The notes beneath the pieces were generated by a model. The model made no database searches. It was not told where the DNA came from and saw nothing but the letters and a program-made list of their open reading frames with translations. A stretch of DNA of 64,000 bases, from the NCBI RefSeq assembly GCF_030386795.1, contig NZ_JANUQM010000001.1, positions 802,363 through 866,362 of the forward strand, written 5' to 3'. Source of the DNA: Streptomyces sp. S.PNR 29. Its GTDB lineage: Bacteria; Actinomycetota; Actinomycetes; Streptomycetales; Streptomycetaceae. Below are positions 54,321 to 62,825 of the stretch, piece by piece. Position 1 is the first letter of the stretch. Each line of letters opens with the position of its first letter. The position numbers were made by a program, and so were the translations under genes.

Positions 54321-55010
54321 ATGCGGGACGCGTACCACGAGGAACTGGACTCGATCGGCGACGGTCTGGTGGATATGGCCCGGTTGGTCGGCTCGGCGAT
54401 CGGGCGCGCCACGACCGCCATCCTCGACTCCGATCTGAAGCTGGCCGAGAGCGTGATCGAGGCCGACCAGAAGGTCGACGAGCTGCAGCACGACCTGGAG
54501 GCGAAGGCCATAGCCCTGCTGGCGCGGCAGCAGCCGGTGGCGACGGACCTGCGCATCGTCGTCACCTCGCTGCGGATGTCCGCCGACCTGGAGCGCTCGG
54601 GCGACCTCGCCCAGCACGTGGCGAAGCTCGCCCGGCTGCGCTACCCGAACCGTGCGGTCCCGGGCGACCTGCACGCGACGATCCTGGAGATGGGCCAGCT
54701 CGCGCAGCGGCTGATGGCGAAGGCCGCCGAGGTGATCATCACCAAGGACGTCGACCTGGCGCTGCAGCTGGAGCAGGACGACGACGCGATGGACCTCCTG
54801 CACCGCACTCTCTTCCAGCACCTGATGGACGACCGCTGGAAGCACGGCATCGAGACGGCCGTCGACGTGACCCTGCTCGGCCGCTACTACGAGCGGTACG
54901 CCGACCATGCCGTCGCGGTGGCCAAGCGGGTGGTGTACCTGGTGACGGGCGAGCACGCGGACGACCTCCAGACGGATGTCCAGCCGGTTCCGCAGGTGGA
55001 GGGGGCCTGA
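54321..55010 (+). CDS. phoU: Phosphate transport regulator PhoU
   Basis: A 229-residue protein with two PhoU three-helix domains; typical motifs VIEADQKVDELQHDLEAKAI and RMSADLERSGDLAQHVAKLARL, then the second repeat ending YYERYADHAVAVAKRVVYLVTGE. It links the PstSCAB transporter to PhoR. Starts ATG 54321 after GAGAGG. Divergent from phoRP with the PHO box between. Confidence 0.95.
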   Translation: MRDAYHEELDSIGDGLVDMARLVGSAIGRATTAILDSDLKLAESVIEADQKVDELQHDLEAKAIALLARQQPVATDLRIVVTSLRMSADLERSGDLAQHVAKLARLRYPNRAVPGDLHATILEMGQLAQRLMAKAAEVIITKDVDLALQLEQDDDAMDLLHRTLFQHLMDDRWKHGIETAVDVTLLGRYYERYADHAVAVAKRVVYLVTGEHADDLQTDVQPVPQVEGA

Positions 55011-55143
55011 GCCGGGGCTGCCGCCGAGCCCGACCAGGCGCGAGGGGGTCTGTGCGAGGCGTGCGTGAGCCACTGTGCGCCGTTGATGCGACCGGCAGGG
55101 CGGGCGTGCAATGGGCACAGGCACCCAGCCTTGAGGAGGGACC

Positions 55144-55311
55144 ATGGCCGAATCCCCCGGCACGACGCCCGGCACGACGCCCGACCCCACGCGGGAACGC
55201 GGGACCGAGCAGCCCGCCGAGATCAGGAACCTGACGCTCATAGCCGCGTGCGGCTGCGGTTCGGGCTGCGGGTGCGGGTGCCAGTCGGGAAACCCCTGCC
55301 AGTGCGGCTGA
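55144..55311 (+). CDS. Cys-rich miniprotein downstream of phoU
   Basis: A 55-residue protein with good ribosome site (GAGGAGGG, 4-5 bases before ATG 55144). The first ~33 residues are hydrophilic (AESPGTTPGTTPDPTRERG); the last ~22 contain seven cysteines in ACGCGSGCGCGC...CQCG spacing. No membrane segment. Such a C-terminus could be a metal-thiolate cluster (metallothionein-like) or the core of a cysteine-modified peptide after a leader. No radical SAM or other maturase is adjacent, which favours metal binding. The nickel-binding homologue follows 187 bases later. Confidence 0.8.
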   Translation: MAESPGTTPGTTPDPTRERGTEQPAEIRNLTLIAACGCGSGCGCGCQSGNPCQCG

Positions 55312-55497
55312 CGGCGTACGCCGCCGCCGATCTCGTACGACGTGAAGGGCCCCGGTGACCGATCGCCGGGGCCCTCCCTCATGTCCTGAGGGTCGGGGTC
55401 CGGGCCGGCCAGGCGCCGACGGGGGTCGCCCTGACTCCCGTACGGGCGCAGCATGGAAAGGGAGGGCAGGCAAGCGCACGGAAGGAGGTGCGAGGCC

Positions 55498-55746
55498 ATG
55501 GCCAGGTTCATGGATGTTCACCACGGGTTCCAGGGCATCACGGAGGAACAACTGGAACAGGCGCACAAGGCCGACCTCGCCGTGGAGGCGGATGAGGGCG
55601 TCCACTTCGAGAGGGCGTGGGCGGATCCGGACTCCGGCATCGTCTACTGCCTCTCCGAGGCCCCGTCGGCCGACGCGGTGCAGCGCGTCCACGAACGCGC
55701 GGGGCACCGGGCGGACGAGGTGCATCCGGTGCCGCTGTCCATCTGA
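55498..55746 (+). CDS. Nickel-binding DUF4242 protein (SCO4226 homologue)
   Basis: An 82-residue ferredoxin-like-fold protein, MARFMDVHHGFQGITEEQL at the start and HERAGHRADEVHPVPLSI at the end. It corresponds to S. coelicolor SCO4226, whose structure showed a nickel-binding dimer. His and acidic residues (DVHH, HFERAW) are the likely ligand region. ATG 55498 follows AAGGAGG. A hairpin follows. Confidence 0.88.
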   Translation: MARFMDVHHGFQGITEEQLEQAHKADLAVEADEGVHFERAWADPDSGIVYCLSEAPSADAVQRVHERAGHRADEVHPVPLSI

Positions 55747-55770
55747 CGTCGGCACGGGAGGCCCCCAACA

Positions 55771-55817
55771 GCCCCCTGTTCGCAAAGATCCATGGGAAGG
55801 ATCCGCAGGCAGGGGGC
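55771..55817 (+). terminator. Terminator of the DUF4242 gene
   Basis: GCCCCCTG (55771-55778) and CAGGGGGC (55810-55817) close a larger stem that includes paired GGATCC/GATCC segments; T-rich ATTGTTTC follows. Confidence 0.75.
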
Positions 55818-56337
55818 ATTGTTTCGGTCCCCCGGCCTTCCTCGTGCTCCTCATACCTCTTACGGGGCTTCGCCGAACTCGCGCATCGCAGTACCCAGCC
55901 GTGATGGCTGTGGGTGAGCTGATGCCCTACCGCGAGCACGAGGGCCACGGGCCCTTCGATGACTTCCGGGCTCGCCAGGACGCACCACCGGCGAGGAAGG
56001 CGAGCTGCTCGGCAGGGGGCAGTTCGAGGCGGGTGCCGAACACGGTGGGCTGACAGGTGAGGGGGTGACCGGTGAGGGGCTGACAGGTGATGCGGTCATG
56101 GTGGCGCCGTCCGTTCCGTCGTCGGCCACCGTTCCGGCGCGCGGCCGGCAGGGCGGCCCGTGCATCGATCGCATCCGGGCCAGGGGCGATGGCGCACGCC
56201 CACGCGTCGCCGCCGACCAGGAGGGGGTGGGCGCGGGTGGGGCGATCGGCGGGAAACAACCGACATGCGGACCACCCGGCCGGGTGGTCCACTGGATGAG
56301 GGAGTTGTTGTGGTGAGGGGGGAGTTGAGGGGTTGCC
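55818..56337. other. Gene-poor region with short direct repeats
   Basis: 520 bases with no gene I can support. At 56049-56097 there are three near-copies of a CTGACAGGTGA/GTGACCGGTGAGGGG unit. A short frame at 55903 (49 codons) has no ribosome site. On the minus strand TVFGTRLELPPAEQLAFLAGG looks protein-like but has no start and ends within 40 codons; it may be a gene remnant. Confidence 0.4.
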
Positions 56338-56805
56338 GTGAGCAGCGACAGCGACGCATTCGACGACGTAGGCCCCATCGATTACCTGGTGGTCGAATAT
56401 CCGGGCGGACGGCCCACCGGCGAAGCCCTTCCGTTCCTGGTGGACCTGGTCGACCGGGGCCTGATCCGCATCCTCGACCTGGTCTTCCTCCGCAAGGACC
56501 CCGACGGCTCCGTCGCGGCGGTCGAGCTGACGGACCTCGCCCGGGACGAGAACGAGGAACTCGCGGTGTTCGAGGGCGCTGCCTCGGGATTGTTCGGCAG
56601 GGAGGACGTCCAGGAGGCGGCGAGCGTGATCGGCCCCGGCAGTACGGCCGCCATCATCATGTACGAGAACACCTGGGCCGCCCCGCTCGCCAGTGCCCTG
56701 AGGCGCGCAGGCGCCCGGATGGTCGCCGCCGGGAGGATTCCGGTACCGGACGTGATCGCGGCCCTCGACTCGATGGAGGCCGCCGCGTCCGGCGACAGCC
56801 CGTGA
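56338..56805 (+). CDS. DUF6325-type stress-associated protein
   Basis: A 155-residue cytoplasmic protein of the DUF6325/DUF1269-like group: VDRGLIRILDLVFLRKDPDG, VIGPGSTAAIIMYENTWAAPL and AGARMVAAGRIPVPDVIAAL are its conserved parts, a ferredoxin-like alpha/beta fold. Usually encoded with small SHOCT and membrane proteins, as here. Function unknown. GTG 56338 after GAGGGG. Starts a four-gene cluster. Confidence 0.82.
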   Translation: MSSDSDAFDDVGPIDYLVVEYPGGRPTGEALPFLVDLVDRGLIRILDLVFLRKDPDGSVAAVELTDLARDENEELAVFEGAASGLFGREDVQEAASVIGPGSTAAIIMYENTWAAPLASALRRAGARMVAAGRIPVPDVIAALDSMEAAASGDSP

Positions 56806-56842
56806 GACAGCCCGGGCGCAGGATGTACAAGGAGGTACGACC

Positions 56843-57109
56843 ATGCCAGGTCTCCTTCGCGGTGTCGCCCGCACCGCTGCCGTCGCCGGCACGGCGACGG
56901 CGGTCTCGAACCGCGTGTCCCGCCGCCAGGCGGGCCGGTGGGCCCGGCAGGACGCGGAGCAAGCCGCGTACGCGCAGCTTCCGTCCGAGCCCTCCGCCTC
57001 TCCGGAAGACAAGATCACCCTGCTGAGGGAGCTGGGTGAACTGAGGGACAAGGGCGTACTGACGTCCGCGGAGTTCGAAGACCAGAAGCGCAGAATCCTC
57101 AGCGGGTGA
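56843..57109 (+). CDS. SHOCT-domain small protein
   Basis: An 88-residue protein. Residues ~20-45 are basic and Ala-rich; the C-terminal SHOCT domain is clear (KITLLRELGELRDKGVLTSAEFEDQKRRIL). SHOCT domains mediate oligomerisation or membrane targeting. ATG 56843 follows AAGGAGG. Its stop overlaps the next gene's GTG by 4 bases. Confidence 0.88.
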   Translation: MPGLLRGVARTAAVAGTATAVSNRVSRRQAGRWARQDAEQAAYAQLPSEPSASPEDKITLLRELGELRDKGVLTSAEFEDQKRRILSG

Positions 57110-57750
57110 CCACCGGCGTGGACGGCCTGCAGATACTCCCTCTCGCCATCACGATGATGGTCGGCCCGCAGATCATGTCGGCCATCATCTTCGTGACGGC
57201 GCCTCAAGCGGTCCGTGTCTCGCTGGGGTTCCTGGCCGGGGTGGCGGTCGCGACGACCGCGGGCACGGCCATCATGATGGGCATCGCGACCGCGATCGGC
57301 AGCGCCGTCGACCTCGGTGACTCCTCCGACGGCGGTTCCGTCGGCAAGATCATCCAGTACGTGCTCGTCGCCCTCCTCGCGGCCGCCGCGCTCAAGAACT
57401 GGATCAAACGGGAGAGCATCGAGCCGCCGAAGTGGCTCGGCACCCTGATGACCGCGAGTCCGCGAAAGGCCTTCACGATCGGCCTGCTGGTCATCCTGTT
57501 GATGCCGTCCGACATCGTGATCATGATGACCGTGGGCTTCCACTTGGTCCAGGGCGACGACTCCTTCGCCGAAGCACTCCCGTTCATCGCCCTGACGGTT
57601 CTCGTCGCGGCACTTCCCCTGTTGCTGCGTCTGCTGTTCGCCGGGCACGCCGCAACGGCCATGCCCAAGATCCGCGAATGGATGAACACGCACAGCTGGC
57701 TGGTGAACATCATCGCGTGCGTGATCTTCATCGTCCTGATCCTCGCGTGA
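57106..57750 (+). CDS. GAP-family (Sap-like) polytopic membrane protein
   Basis: A 214-residue protein with six membrane segments in two groups of three, N-terminal ILPLAITMMVGPQIMSAIIFV and the central cytoplasmic loop with GKIIQYV...KRESIEPPKWLG. It belongs to the GAP/Sap family related to LysE exporters, including mycobacterial proteins that move glycolipids. The substrate is unknown. Translationally coupled to the SHOCT gene (4-base overlap). Confidence 0.85.
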   Translation: MTTGVDGLQILPLAITMMVGPQIMSAIIFVTAPQAVRVSLGFLAGVAVATTAGTAIMMGIATAIGSAVDLGDSSDGGSVGKIIQYVLVALLAAAALKNWIKRESIEPPKWLGTLMTASPRKAFTIGLLVILLMPSDIVIMMTVGFHLVQGDDSFAEALPFIALTVLVAALPLLLRLLFAGHAATAMPKIREWMNTHSWLVNIIACVIFIVLILA

Positions 57751-57765
57751 CGCGCACGTCGACCC

Positions 57766-57821
57766 CGCACAAGCGGCACTCGCACAAGCGGACCTCGCAC
57801 AAGCGGACCTCGCACAAACGG
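57766..57821. repeat. 15-base tandem repeat, 3.7 copies
   Basis: CGCACAAGCGGMMCT is repeated at 57766, 57781, 57796 and (partial) 57811 in the 84-base gap before the DUF7144-like gene. Copies two and three are identical. Confidence 0.9.
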
Positions 57822-57834
57822 CAAGGAGAACGCC

Positions 57835-58245
57835 ATGGCTCGGACGACCTACCCGCCCCGGCAACGAACCATGACAGTGGCCGGCGGGCTGGTGGCATTC
57901 GGCGCGGTCATGCTGATCATCGGAGGCACTCTCGATGTGCTCCGCGGCATCATGGCCATCGCCGACGACGACGTGATCGTCAACACGCCGAACTACGTCT
58001 TCAAGTTCGACACGACCGGCTGGGGCTGGATCCATCTGCTGCTCGGCGCCCTGGCCGTCATGGTCGGCGTCAGCCTCTTCAGAGCCCGGGCCTGGGCGCG
58101 CGTCGTCGGCGTCCTGCTGGCAGGACTGCTGCTCATCGCCAGCTTCCTGACGCTGCCGTACTACCCCGTCTGGTCGGTCGTCCTCATCGCGGTGTACGGG
58201 TTCATCATCTGGGCGTTGTGCGTGGTGCAGCCGCAGGACAGGTGA
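57835..58245 (+). CDS. DUF7144-type membrane protein
   Basis: A 136-residue protein with four membrane segments: TVAGGLVAFGAVMLIIGG, an extracytoplasmic loop NTPNYVFKFDTTGWGW, then LLLGALAVMVGVSLF, VVGVLLAGLLLIASFL and VVLIAVYGFIIWAL. The fold occurs widely in actinomycetes next to stress proteins, function unknown. ATG 57835 follows AAGGAG. Confidence 0.87.
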   Translation: MARTTYPPRQRTMTVAGGLVAFGAVMLIIGGTLDVLRGIMAIADDDVIVNTPNYVFKFDTTGWGWIHLLLGALAVMVGVSLFRARAWARVVGVLLAGLLLIASFLTLPYYPVWSVVLIAVYGFIIWALCVVQPQDR

Positions 58246-58255
58246 GGGAAAAGCC

Positions 58256-58948
58256 TTGTCCGGGGTTCCGGCGCCCCACTACCGTGCGGCCGTGGATCTC
58301 TTCTTACGCTCCTGGACGGCGCTGCGCACGGCGGTCGCCGAGCTCCCGGACGAGGACTTCGAGCAGCCGTCCGGCTGCACCGGCTGGCTCGTACGGGACC
58401 TCGTGTGCCATCTGATCATCGACGCGCAGGACGTGCTGATCACCCTCGTCACCCCCGCGGAAGCGGAACCGACCGTCGACGCGGTGACGTACTGGAACGT
58501 CGAGAACCAACCGCCGACCGGTGAGGACCCGCTGGACGCGCTGACCGTGCGGCTGGCCGCCGCGTACGAGGACCCGTACCTGCTCAGGTTCCACCTCGAT
58601 GACGTCGGCTCCGCCGCCGGACGGGCCGCCGAACTCGCCGACCCCCGCGCCCGGGTGAGCACCCGCGACGAGATTCTCACCGTGGCGGACTACCTCTCCG
58701 CGTACGTCCTGGAATGGACCCTGCACCATCTCGACCTGACCGCACACCTCCCGGACGCGCCGGAACCTCCGGCGGAGGGCCTGGCCCGGTCCCGCGCAAT
58801 GCTGGAAGAGATCGCCGACGCGGCGTTCCCCGCGTCCTTCACCGACAAGGACGCCCTCCTGATCGGCACGGGCCGCCGGGCACCGACCGACGCGGAGCGG
58901 GCAGCACTCGGGGAGCTGGCGCCGAAACTGCCGCTCGTGCTCGGCTAG
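58256..58948 (+). CDS. Maleylpyruvate isomerase-type mycothiol-dependent protein
   Basis: A 230-residue DinB-like protein of the mycothiol-dependent maleylpyruvate isomerase superfamily. GCTGWLVRDLVCHLIIDAQDVL (about 40-61) has the first metal His, and the region YVLEWTLHHLDLTAHL (about 160-175) has the other His/Asp ligands. It probably uses mycothiol, but the substrate is unknown. TTG 58256 after GAGGGAA; an internal GTG (58292) is an alternative. Confidence 0.85.
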   Translation: MSGVPAPHYRAAVDLFLRSWTALRTAVAELPDEDFEQPSGCTGWLVRDLVCHLIIDAQDVLITLVTPAEAEPTVDAVTYWNVENQPPTGEDPLDALTVRLAAAYEDPYLLRFHLDDVGSAAGRAAELADPRARVSTRDEILTVADYLSAYVLEWTLHHLDLTAHLPDAPEPPAEGLARSRAMLEEIADAAFPASFTDKDALLIGTGRRAPTDAERAALGELAPKLPLVLG

Positions 58949-58994
58949 GGCTCACCGGCCCGCCTTGGCCGCCTCGTCCGGAGAACCAAGGTCG

Positions 58995-59558
58995 CTACTG
59001 CCTCTCCAGCGTCCACTTGCCGAACGTGCTGACGGCCAGGAAGCCGGCGCCTGGAACCACGACCGTGCCCCGGACATCGCCGCGCCGCGTCAGCTGTCTT
59101 GCCTCGCCGCCCCCTTCGCGGGTGAAGTGGAGCTCTCCGTACTCGGCATCTCCCAGCCAGGCGAACGACACGCGGGCGGGGCCATCGAAGTACACGAGCG
59201 TGTCGTGCTTGCCGGCCAGCGTGTCCGCCAGCCTCGCCAGGTCGGCGACCTCCACCATCCGCAGGTGCCAGCGGGAGAACCCGGTTCCGGAGGTGGGCCT
59301 CGGCTTCACGCGGCGGATCTCCACCCGGTTGTACCGCGCGGGCAGCAGGAACCTCCGCGTCCTGGGCCCGTATGTGTACAGCAGTTGCCTGCCCTGCACC
59401 TTGCGGGTCGCCGACCGGTACAGCTCATGGACCGTGAAGGAGGTGGTCAGGCCTCCCTTGAACTCCAAGAGCGCGGGACCTCGCTGCCCCTCGGGACGCG
59501 GCAGCTCGACCTCACGCCCTCGCCACCCGCTCACTTGGAACCGCCCCTTGGCAAGCAT
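58995..59558 (-). CDS. Protein of unknown function
   Basis: A 187-residue basic, beta-rich protein without signal peptide. ATG 59558 follows GGAGGGGG. Segments FTVHELYRSATRKVQGRQLLYTYGPRTRRFLLPARYNRVEIRRVK and LRMVEVADLARLADTLAG are notable. I recognise no domain. It faces the upstream isomerase-type gene and diverges from the cupin gene. Confidence 0.75.
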   Translation of the reverse strand: MLAKGRFQVSGWRGREVELPRPEGQRGPALLEFKGGLTTSFTVHELYRSATRKVQGRQLLYTYGPRTRRFLLPARYNRVEIRRVKPRPTSGTGFSRWHLRMVEVADLARLADTLAGKHDTLVYFDGPARVSFAWLGDAEYGELHFTREGGGEARQLTRRGDVRGTVVVPGAGFLAVSTFGKWTLERQ

Positions 59559-59775
59559 GACACCCCCTCCGTCAGGCCGTGGCCGAACGATCAGCATCAT
59601 CAGAGGGCGCATTCGGGTCAAGGTCACGCACAGGCATCAGGGCCCGAAGCGAGGAGAGCCACCTGGGACACGATTTGCCATATCGGCAACAACGGTTGCC
59701 GGGCCCGCACCGGAGTCGCACCCTGGTCCCCCACCAAGTCCCCCACCAAGTCCATCGAGAACCGGAGGTTGCACG

Positions 59776-60216
59776 ATGACGGCCCATGAAGACGCCGGTA
59801 CCGCACCGGACACCGGTGACAGCGCGTCGCTGAACAACCGCGTCCACCGCGTACGATCCGGCGAGTTGGACGGCTTCGCCGCTATCAGCGGAGGCACGGT
59901 GGGCTCGAAGAAACTCTGGATGGGGTTAGTGGAGAACCCGCCGCTGAGCGCGACGGACAACCACCACCACGGCGATTCCGAGGCGGGGATCTACGTGGTC
60001 AGCGGTCACCCCGTGTTCGTCTACCACGACGGCACCCGGGAAGTACGGCTCGCCGCCGATCCGGGCGACTTCTTCCTCGTCCCCCCGTTCGTCCCGCACC
60101 GCGAGGAGAACCCGGACCCGAACGAGCCCGCGGTCGTCGTGATCGCCCGGACCACGCAGGAGCCGATCAAGGTCTCCGTTCCGGAGCTGTATCAGCTCGG
60201 AGAAACAGACGCCTGA
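59776..60216 (+). CDS. Single-domain cupin protein
   Basis: A 146-residue cupin: DNHHHGDSEAGIYVVSGHPVF has the metal-binding HH/H/E of cupin motif 1 and DPGDFFLVPPFVPHREENP motif 2 with the second His. Could be an isomerase or dioxygenase-like metal enzyme, or just a sugar-binding sensor. ATG 59776 follows GGAGG. Confidence 0.88.
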   Translation: MTAHEDAGTAPDTGDSASLNNRVHRVRSGELDGFAAISGGTVGSKKLWMGLVENPPLSATDNHHHGDSEAGIYVVSGHPVFVYHDGTREVRLAADPGDFFLVPPFVPHREENPDPNEPAVVVIARTTQEPIKVSVPELYQLGETDA

Positions 60217-60337
60217 CGGCACAGACCGAAGCCGCACTGCACATCTCTTCGGCCCAGCCGACACCGCCATGAGCGCCGGAGAGGAGACATGGAAGCGGTG
60301 ACCACTGCGGTCTCCTGGCGATCACCCGGGAACCGGC
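60217..60337. other. Spacer after the cupin gene
   Basis: About 120 bases. A 30-codon frame from ATG 60289 has a ribosome-site-like GAGAGGAG but no recognisable product. Confidence 0.3.
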
Positions 60338-60546
60338 TTACGGGCCGGCTCGCAAGCGGAAGCTCACCGTCTCGGTGAGCCGGTCGTCAACCGTGTGGCC
60401 GCTCAGTTCGGTGGTGAGGTCGGCGTCGAACTGGGCGGCGTGATCCGCGAGCACCGAGGGCGGCAGGAACGACGTCGACCGAATGTGCCCGACGCGCTCA
60501 CCGATCGTCCAGTGGGGCTCGACAGGGAACCTCCCCTCGCCCAGCG
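60338..60546 (-). pseudogene. C-terminal remnant of a SAM-dependent methyltransferase
   Basis: On the minus strand roughly 70 codons read GEGRFPVEPHWTIGERVGHI, STSFLPPSVLADHAAQFDAD and LTETVSFRLRAGP before the stop at 60338. This matches the typical tail of class I methyltransferases (RSTSFLPPSVL...). The catalytic Rossmann part and start are missing. Position: directly beyond the gpmA terminator. Confidence 0.7.
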
Positions 60547-60565
60547 ACGGCCCCCGTACGGAAAC

Positions 60566-60604
60566 AAGCCCCCCGCTCGCGGGAAAACCGCAGGCAGGGG
60601 GCTT
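60566..60604 (-). terminator. gpmA terminator
   Basis: AAGCCCCC...GGGGGCTT with an extended imperfect stem and GAAAA loop, beginning 12 bases past the gpmA stop codon. Confidence 0.8.
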
Positions 60605-60616
60605 GATCAGTACCGC

Positions 60617-61378
60617 TTACTTCTTCTTGCCCTGGTTCTTGACCGCCTCAATAGCCGCCGCGGCCGCGTCCGGGTCGAGGTACGTGCCGCCGGGGTTGAC
60701 CGGCTTGAAGTCGGCGTCCAGCTCGTAGGACAGCGGGATGCCCGTCGGGATGTTCAGGCCCGCGATGTCGGCGTCGGAGATGCCGTCGAGGTGCTTGACG
60801 AGGGCGCGGAGGCTGTTGCCGTGGGCCGCGATCAGGACCGTGCGGCCGGTGAGGAGGTCGGGGACGATGCCGTCGTACCAGTACGGGAGCATGCGCGTCA
60901 CGACGTCCTTCAGGCACTCCGTCCTCGGGCGCAGCTCCGGCGGGATCGTCGCGTAGCGGGGGTCGTCCGACTGGGAGTACTCCGCGCCGTCCTCCAGCGC
61001 CGGCGGCGGGGTGTCGTACGAGCGGCGCCACAGCATGAACTGCTCCTCGCCGAACTCGGCGAGGGTCTGGGCCTTGTCCTTGCCCTGGAGGGCGCCGTAG
61101 TGGCGCTCGTTCAGGCGCCACGAGCGCTTGACCGGGATCCAGAGGCGGTCGGCGGCCTCCAGCGCGAGCTGTGCGGTGCGGATCGCGCGCTTCTGGAGGG
61201 AGGTGTGGACCACGTCGGGCAGCAGGCCGGCGTCCTTGAGCAGCTCGCCGCCGCGCGTCGCCTCCTTTTCGCCCTTCGGGGTGAGGTTGACGTCCACCCA
61301 GCCGGTGAACAGGTTCTTCTCGTTCCACTCGCTCTCGCCGTGGCGGAGGAGGATCAGCTTGTACGGTGCGTCGGCCAT
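60617..61378 (-). CDS. gpmA: 2,3-bisphosphoglycerate-dependent phosphoglycerate mutase
   Basis: A 253-residue histidine phosphatase-type mutase interconverting 3- and 2-phosphoglycerate. Phospho-His in [35 protein letters not shown] and [16 protein letters not shown] complete the active site. Full length. The C-terminus ends VKNQGKKK. A core glycolytic enzyme. Confidence 0.96.
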   Translation of the reverse strand: MADAPYKLILLRHGESEWNEKNLFTGWVDVNLTPKGEKEATRGGELLKDAGLLPDVVHTSLQKRAIRTAQLALEAADRLWIPVKRSWRLNERHYGALQGKDKAQTLAEFGEEQFMLWRRSYDTPPPALEDGAEYSQSDDPRYATIPPELRPRTECLKDVVTRMLPYWYDGIVPDLLTGRTVLIAAHGNSLRALVKHLDGISDADIAGLNIPTGIPLSYELDADFKPVNPGGTYLDPDAAAAAIEAVKNQGKKK

Positions 61379-61541
61379 GCCTCAGAGCGTAATCCACGGT
61401 TTCGTCCGTTCGCGTGGGTGCTCGGCAGGCGGACAGTTGACGGGTTCTGTTAATTGAGTGGTCGGTCGGGCAGGCCGGTCGGTAAGTTGTGCTCGCCGCA
61501 AGAGGCACTTACACGCACCGCTGACGTCCGGGGGAACCTTT

Positions 61542-62813
61542 ATGCCGCTCGCCACGCTGAGACGTGCCGTTTCAGAGACCGTCTCCGGGCTGCCCCGCGC
61601 GTTCTGGTGGCTCTGGACCAGCACGCTCGTCAACCGGCTCGGCGCCTTCGTCGCCACCTTCATGGCGCTGTACCTGACCCTCGACCGCGGCTACTCCGCC
61701 TCGTACGCCGGTCTGGTCGCCGCCCTGCACGGGCTCGGGCAGGTCGTTTCCTCGCTCGGTGCCGGGGTGATGACCGACCGGCTCGGGCGGCGGCCCACGC
61801 TGCTCGTCGCGCAGGTGTCGACCGCCGTGTCCGTGGCGCTGCTCGGCTTCGTGCACCACCCCGTCGCCATCGCGGCCGTCGCCTTCCTGGTGGGCATGGC
61901 CTCCAACGCCTCCCGGCCCGCCGTGCAGGCGATGATGGCGGACATCGTGCGGCCCGAGGACCGGATCAGGGCCTTCTCGCTGAACTACTGGGCCATCAAT
62001 CTCGGCTTCGCCGTCTCCTCCGTGGCCGCCGGGTTCATCGCCGGCTTCAGCTACCTCGCCGGGTTCCTGATCGAGGCCGGGATGACCATGGTCTGCGCGG
62101 TCGTGGTCTTCCTGAAGCTGCCCGAGTCGCGGCCCGCCTCCGAGCCGGGTGCCAAGGACGCTCCGGAAGAAGACGCCGTCAGCCTCGGCACCGTGCTGCG
62201 CGACGGGCGGTTCATGAGCGTCGTCGGGCTGTCCTTCCTCGTCGCGCTGGTCTTCCAGCAGGGGTCCGTGGGGCTGCCGGTCGCCATGGGCGAGGCCGGG
62301 TTCACGCCCGCGGACTACGGCCTGGCCATCGCCGTCAACGGCGTCCTCATCGTCGTCCTGCAGATCCCGGTCACCCGCTTCATCGAGCACCGGGATCCGA
62401 AGGCGCTGCTCGTCGTCTCCTCGCTGCTCACCGGGTACGGCTTCGGACTCACCGCCTTCGCCGGATCGGTCGGCGTCTTCGCGCTCACCGTGTGCGTCTG
62501 GACGCTGGGCGAGATGGTCAACGCGCCGACGCAGACCGGGCTCGTCGTACGGCTCTCCCCGCTGCGGGGACGCGGCCGCTACCAGGGCATGTACACGATG
62601 TCCTGGTCCGTCGCCTCCCTGGTCGCCCCGCTGATGTCCGGCTTCGTCATCGACGGGTACGGCGCCGAGTGGCTGTGGGGGCTGTGCGCGGTGATCGGCA
62701 CAGGGGCCGCGGTGGGGTACGCCGCACTGATGCGGCGCCTGCCCGACGAGCAGCCGGCGGCCCCGGGGACCTCCCCGGCCGCCACGCCCGCCAAGGAGGT
62801 CGGCGCGGCCTGA
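61542..62813 (+). CDS. MFS transporter
   Basis: A 423-residue transporter with 12 predicted membrane helices and a central loop with acidic residues (ESRPASEPGAKDAPEEDAVS). GVMTDRLGRRPTLL is the loop 2-3 signature. Resembles drug or multidrug exporters of the DHA1 type, substrate unknown. ATG 61542 follows GGGGGA. Confidence 0.9.
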   Translation: MPLATLRRAVSETVSGLPRAFWWLWTSTLVNRLGAFVATFMALYLTLDRGYSASYAGLVAALHGLGQVVSSLGAGVMTDRLGRRPTLLVAQVSTAVSVALLGFVHHPVAIAAVAFLVGMASNASRPAVQAMMADIVRPEDRIRAFSLNYWAINLGFAVSSVAAGFIAGFSYLAGFLIEAGMTMVCAVVVFLKLPESRPASEPGAKDAPEEDAVSLGTVLRDGRFMSVVGLSFLVALVFQQGSVGLPVAMGEAGFTPADYGLAIAVNGVLIVVLQIPVTRFIEHRDPKALLVVSSLLTGYGFGLTAFAGSVGVFALTVCVWTLGEMVNAPTQTGLVVRLSPLRGRGRYQGMYTMSWSVASLVAPLMSGFVIDGYGAEWLWGLCAVIGTGAAVGYAALMRRLPDEQPAAPGTSPAATPAKEVGAA

Positions 62814-62825
62814 GCAGGAGCGCCG

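Noticed and set aside
55903..56053. 49-codon frame MAVGELMPYREHEG...
   Set aside because: No ribosome site or recognisable domain; the opposite strand looks equally protein-like.
60289..60381. 30-codon frame with a GAGAGGAG leader
   Set aside because: Too short, no homology, overlaps the methyltransferase relic on the other strand.
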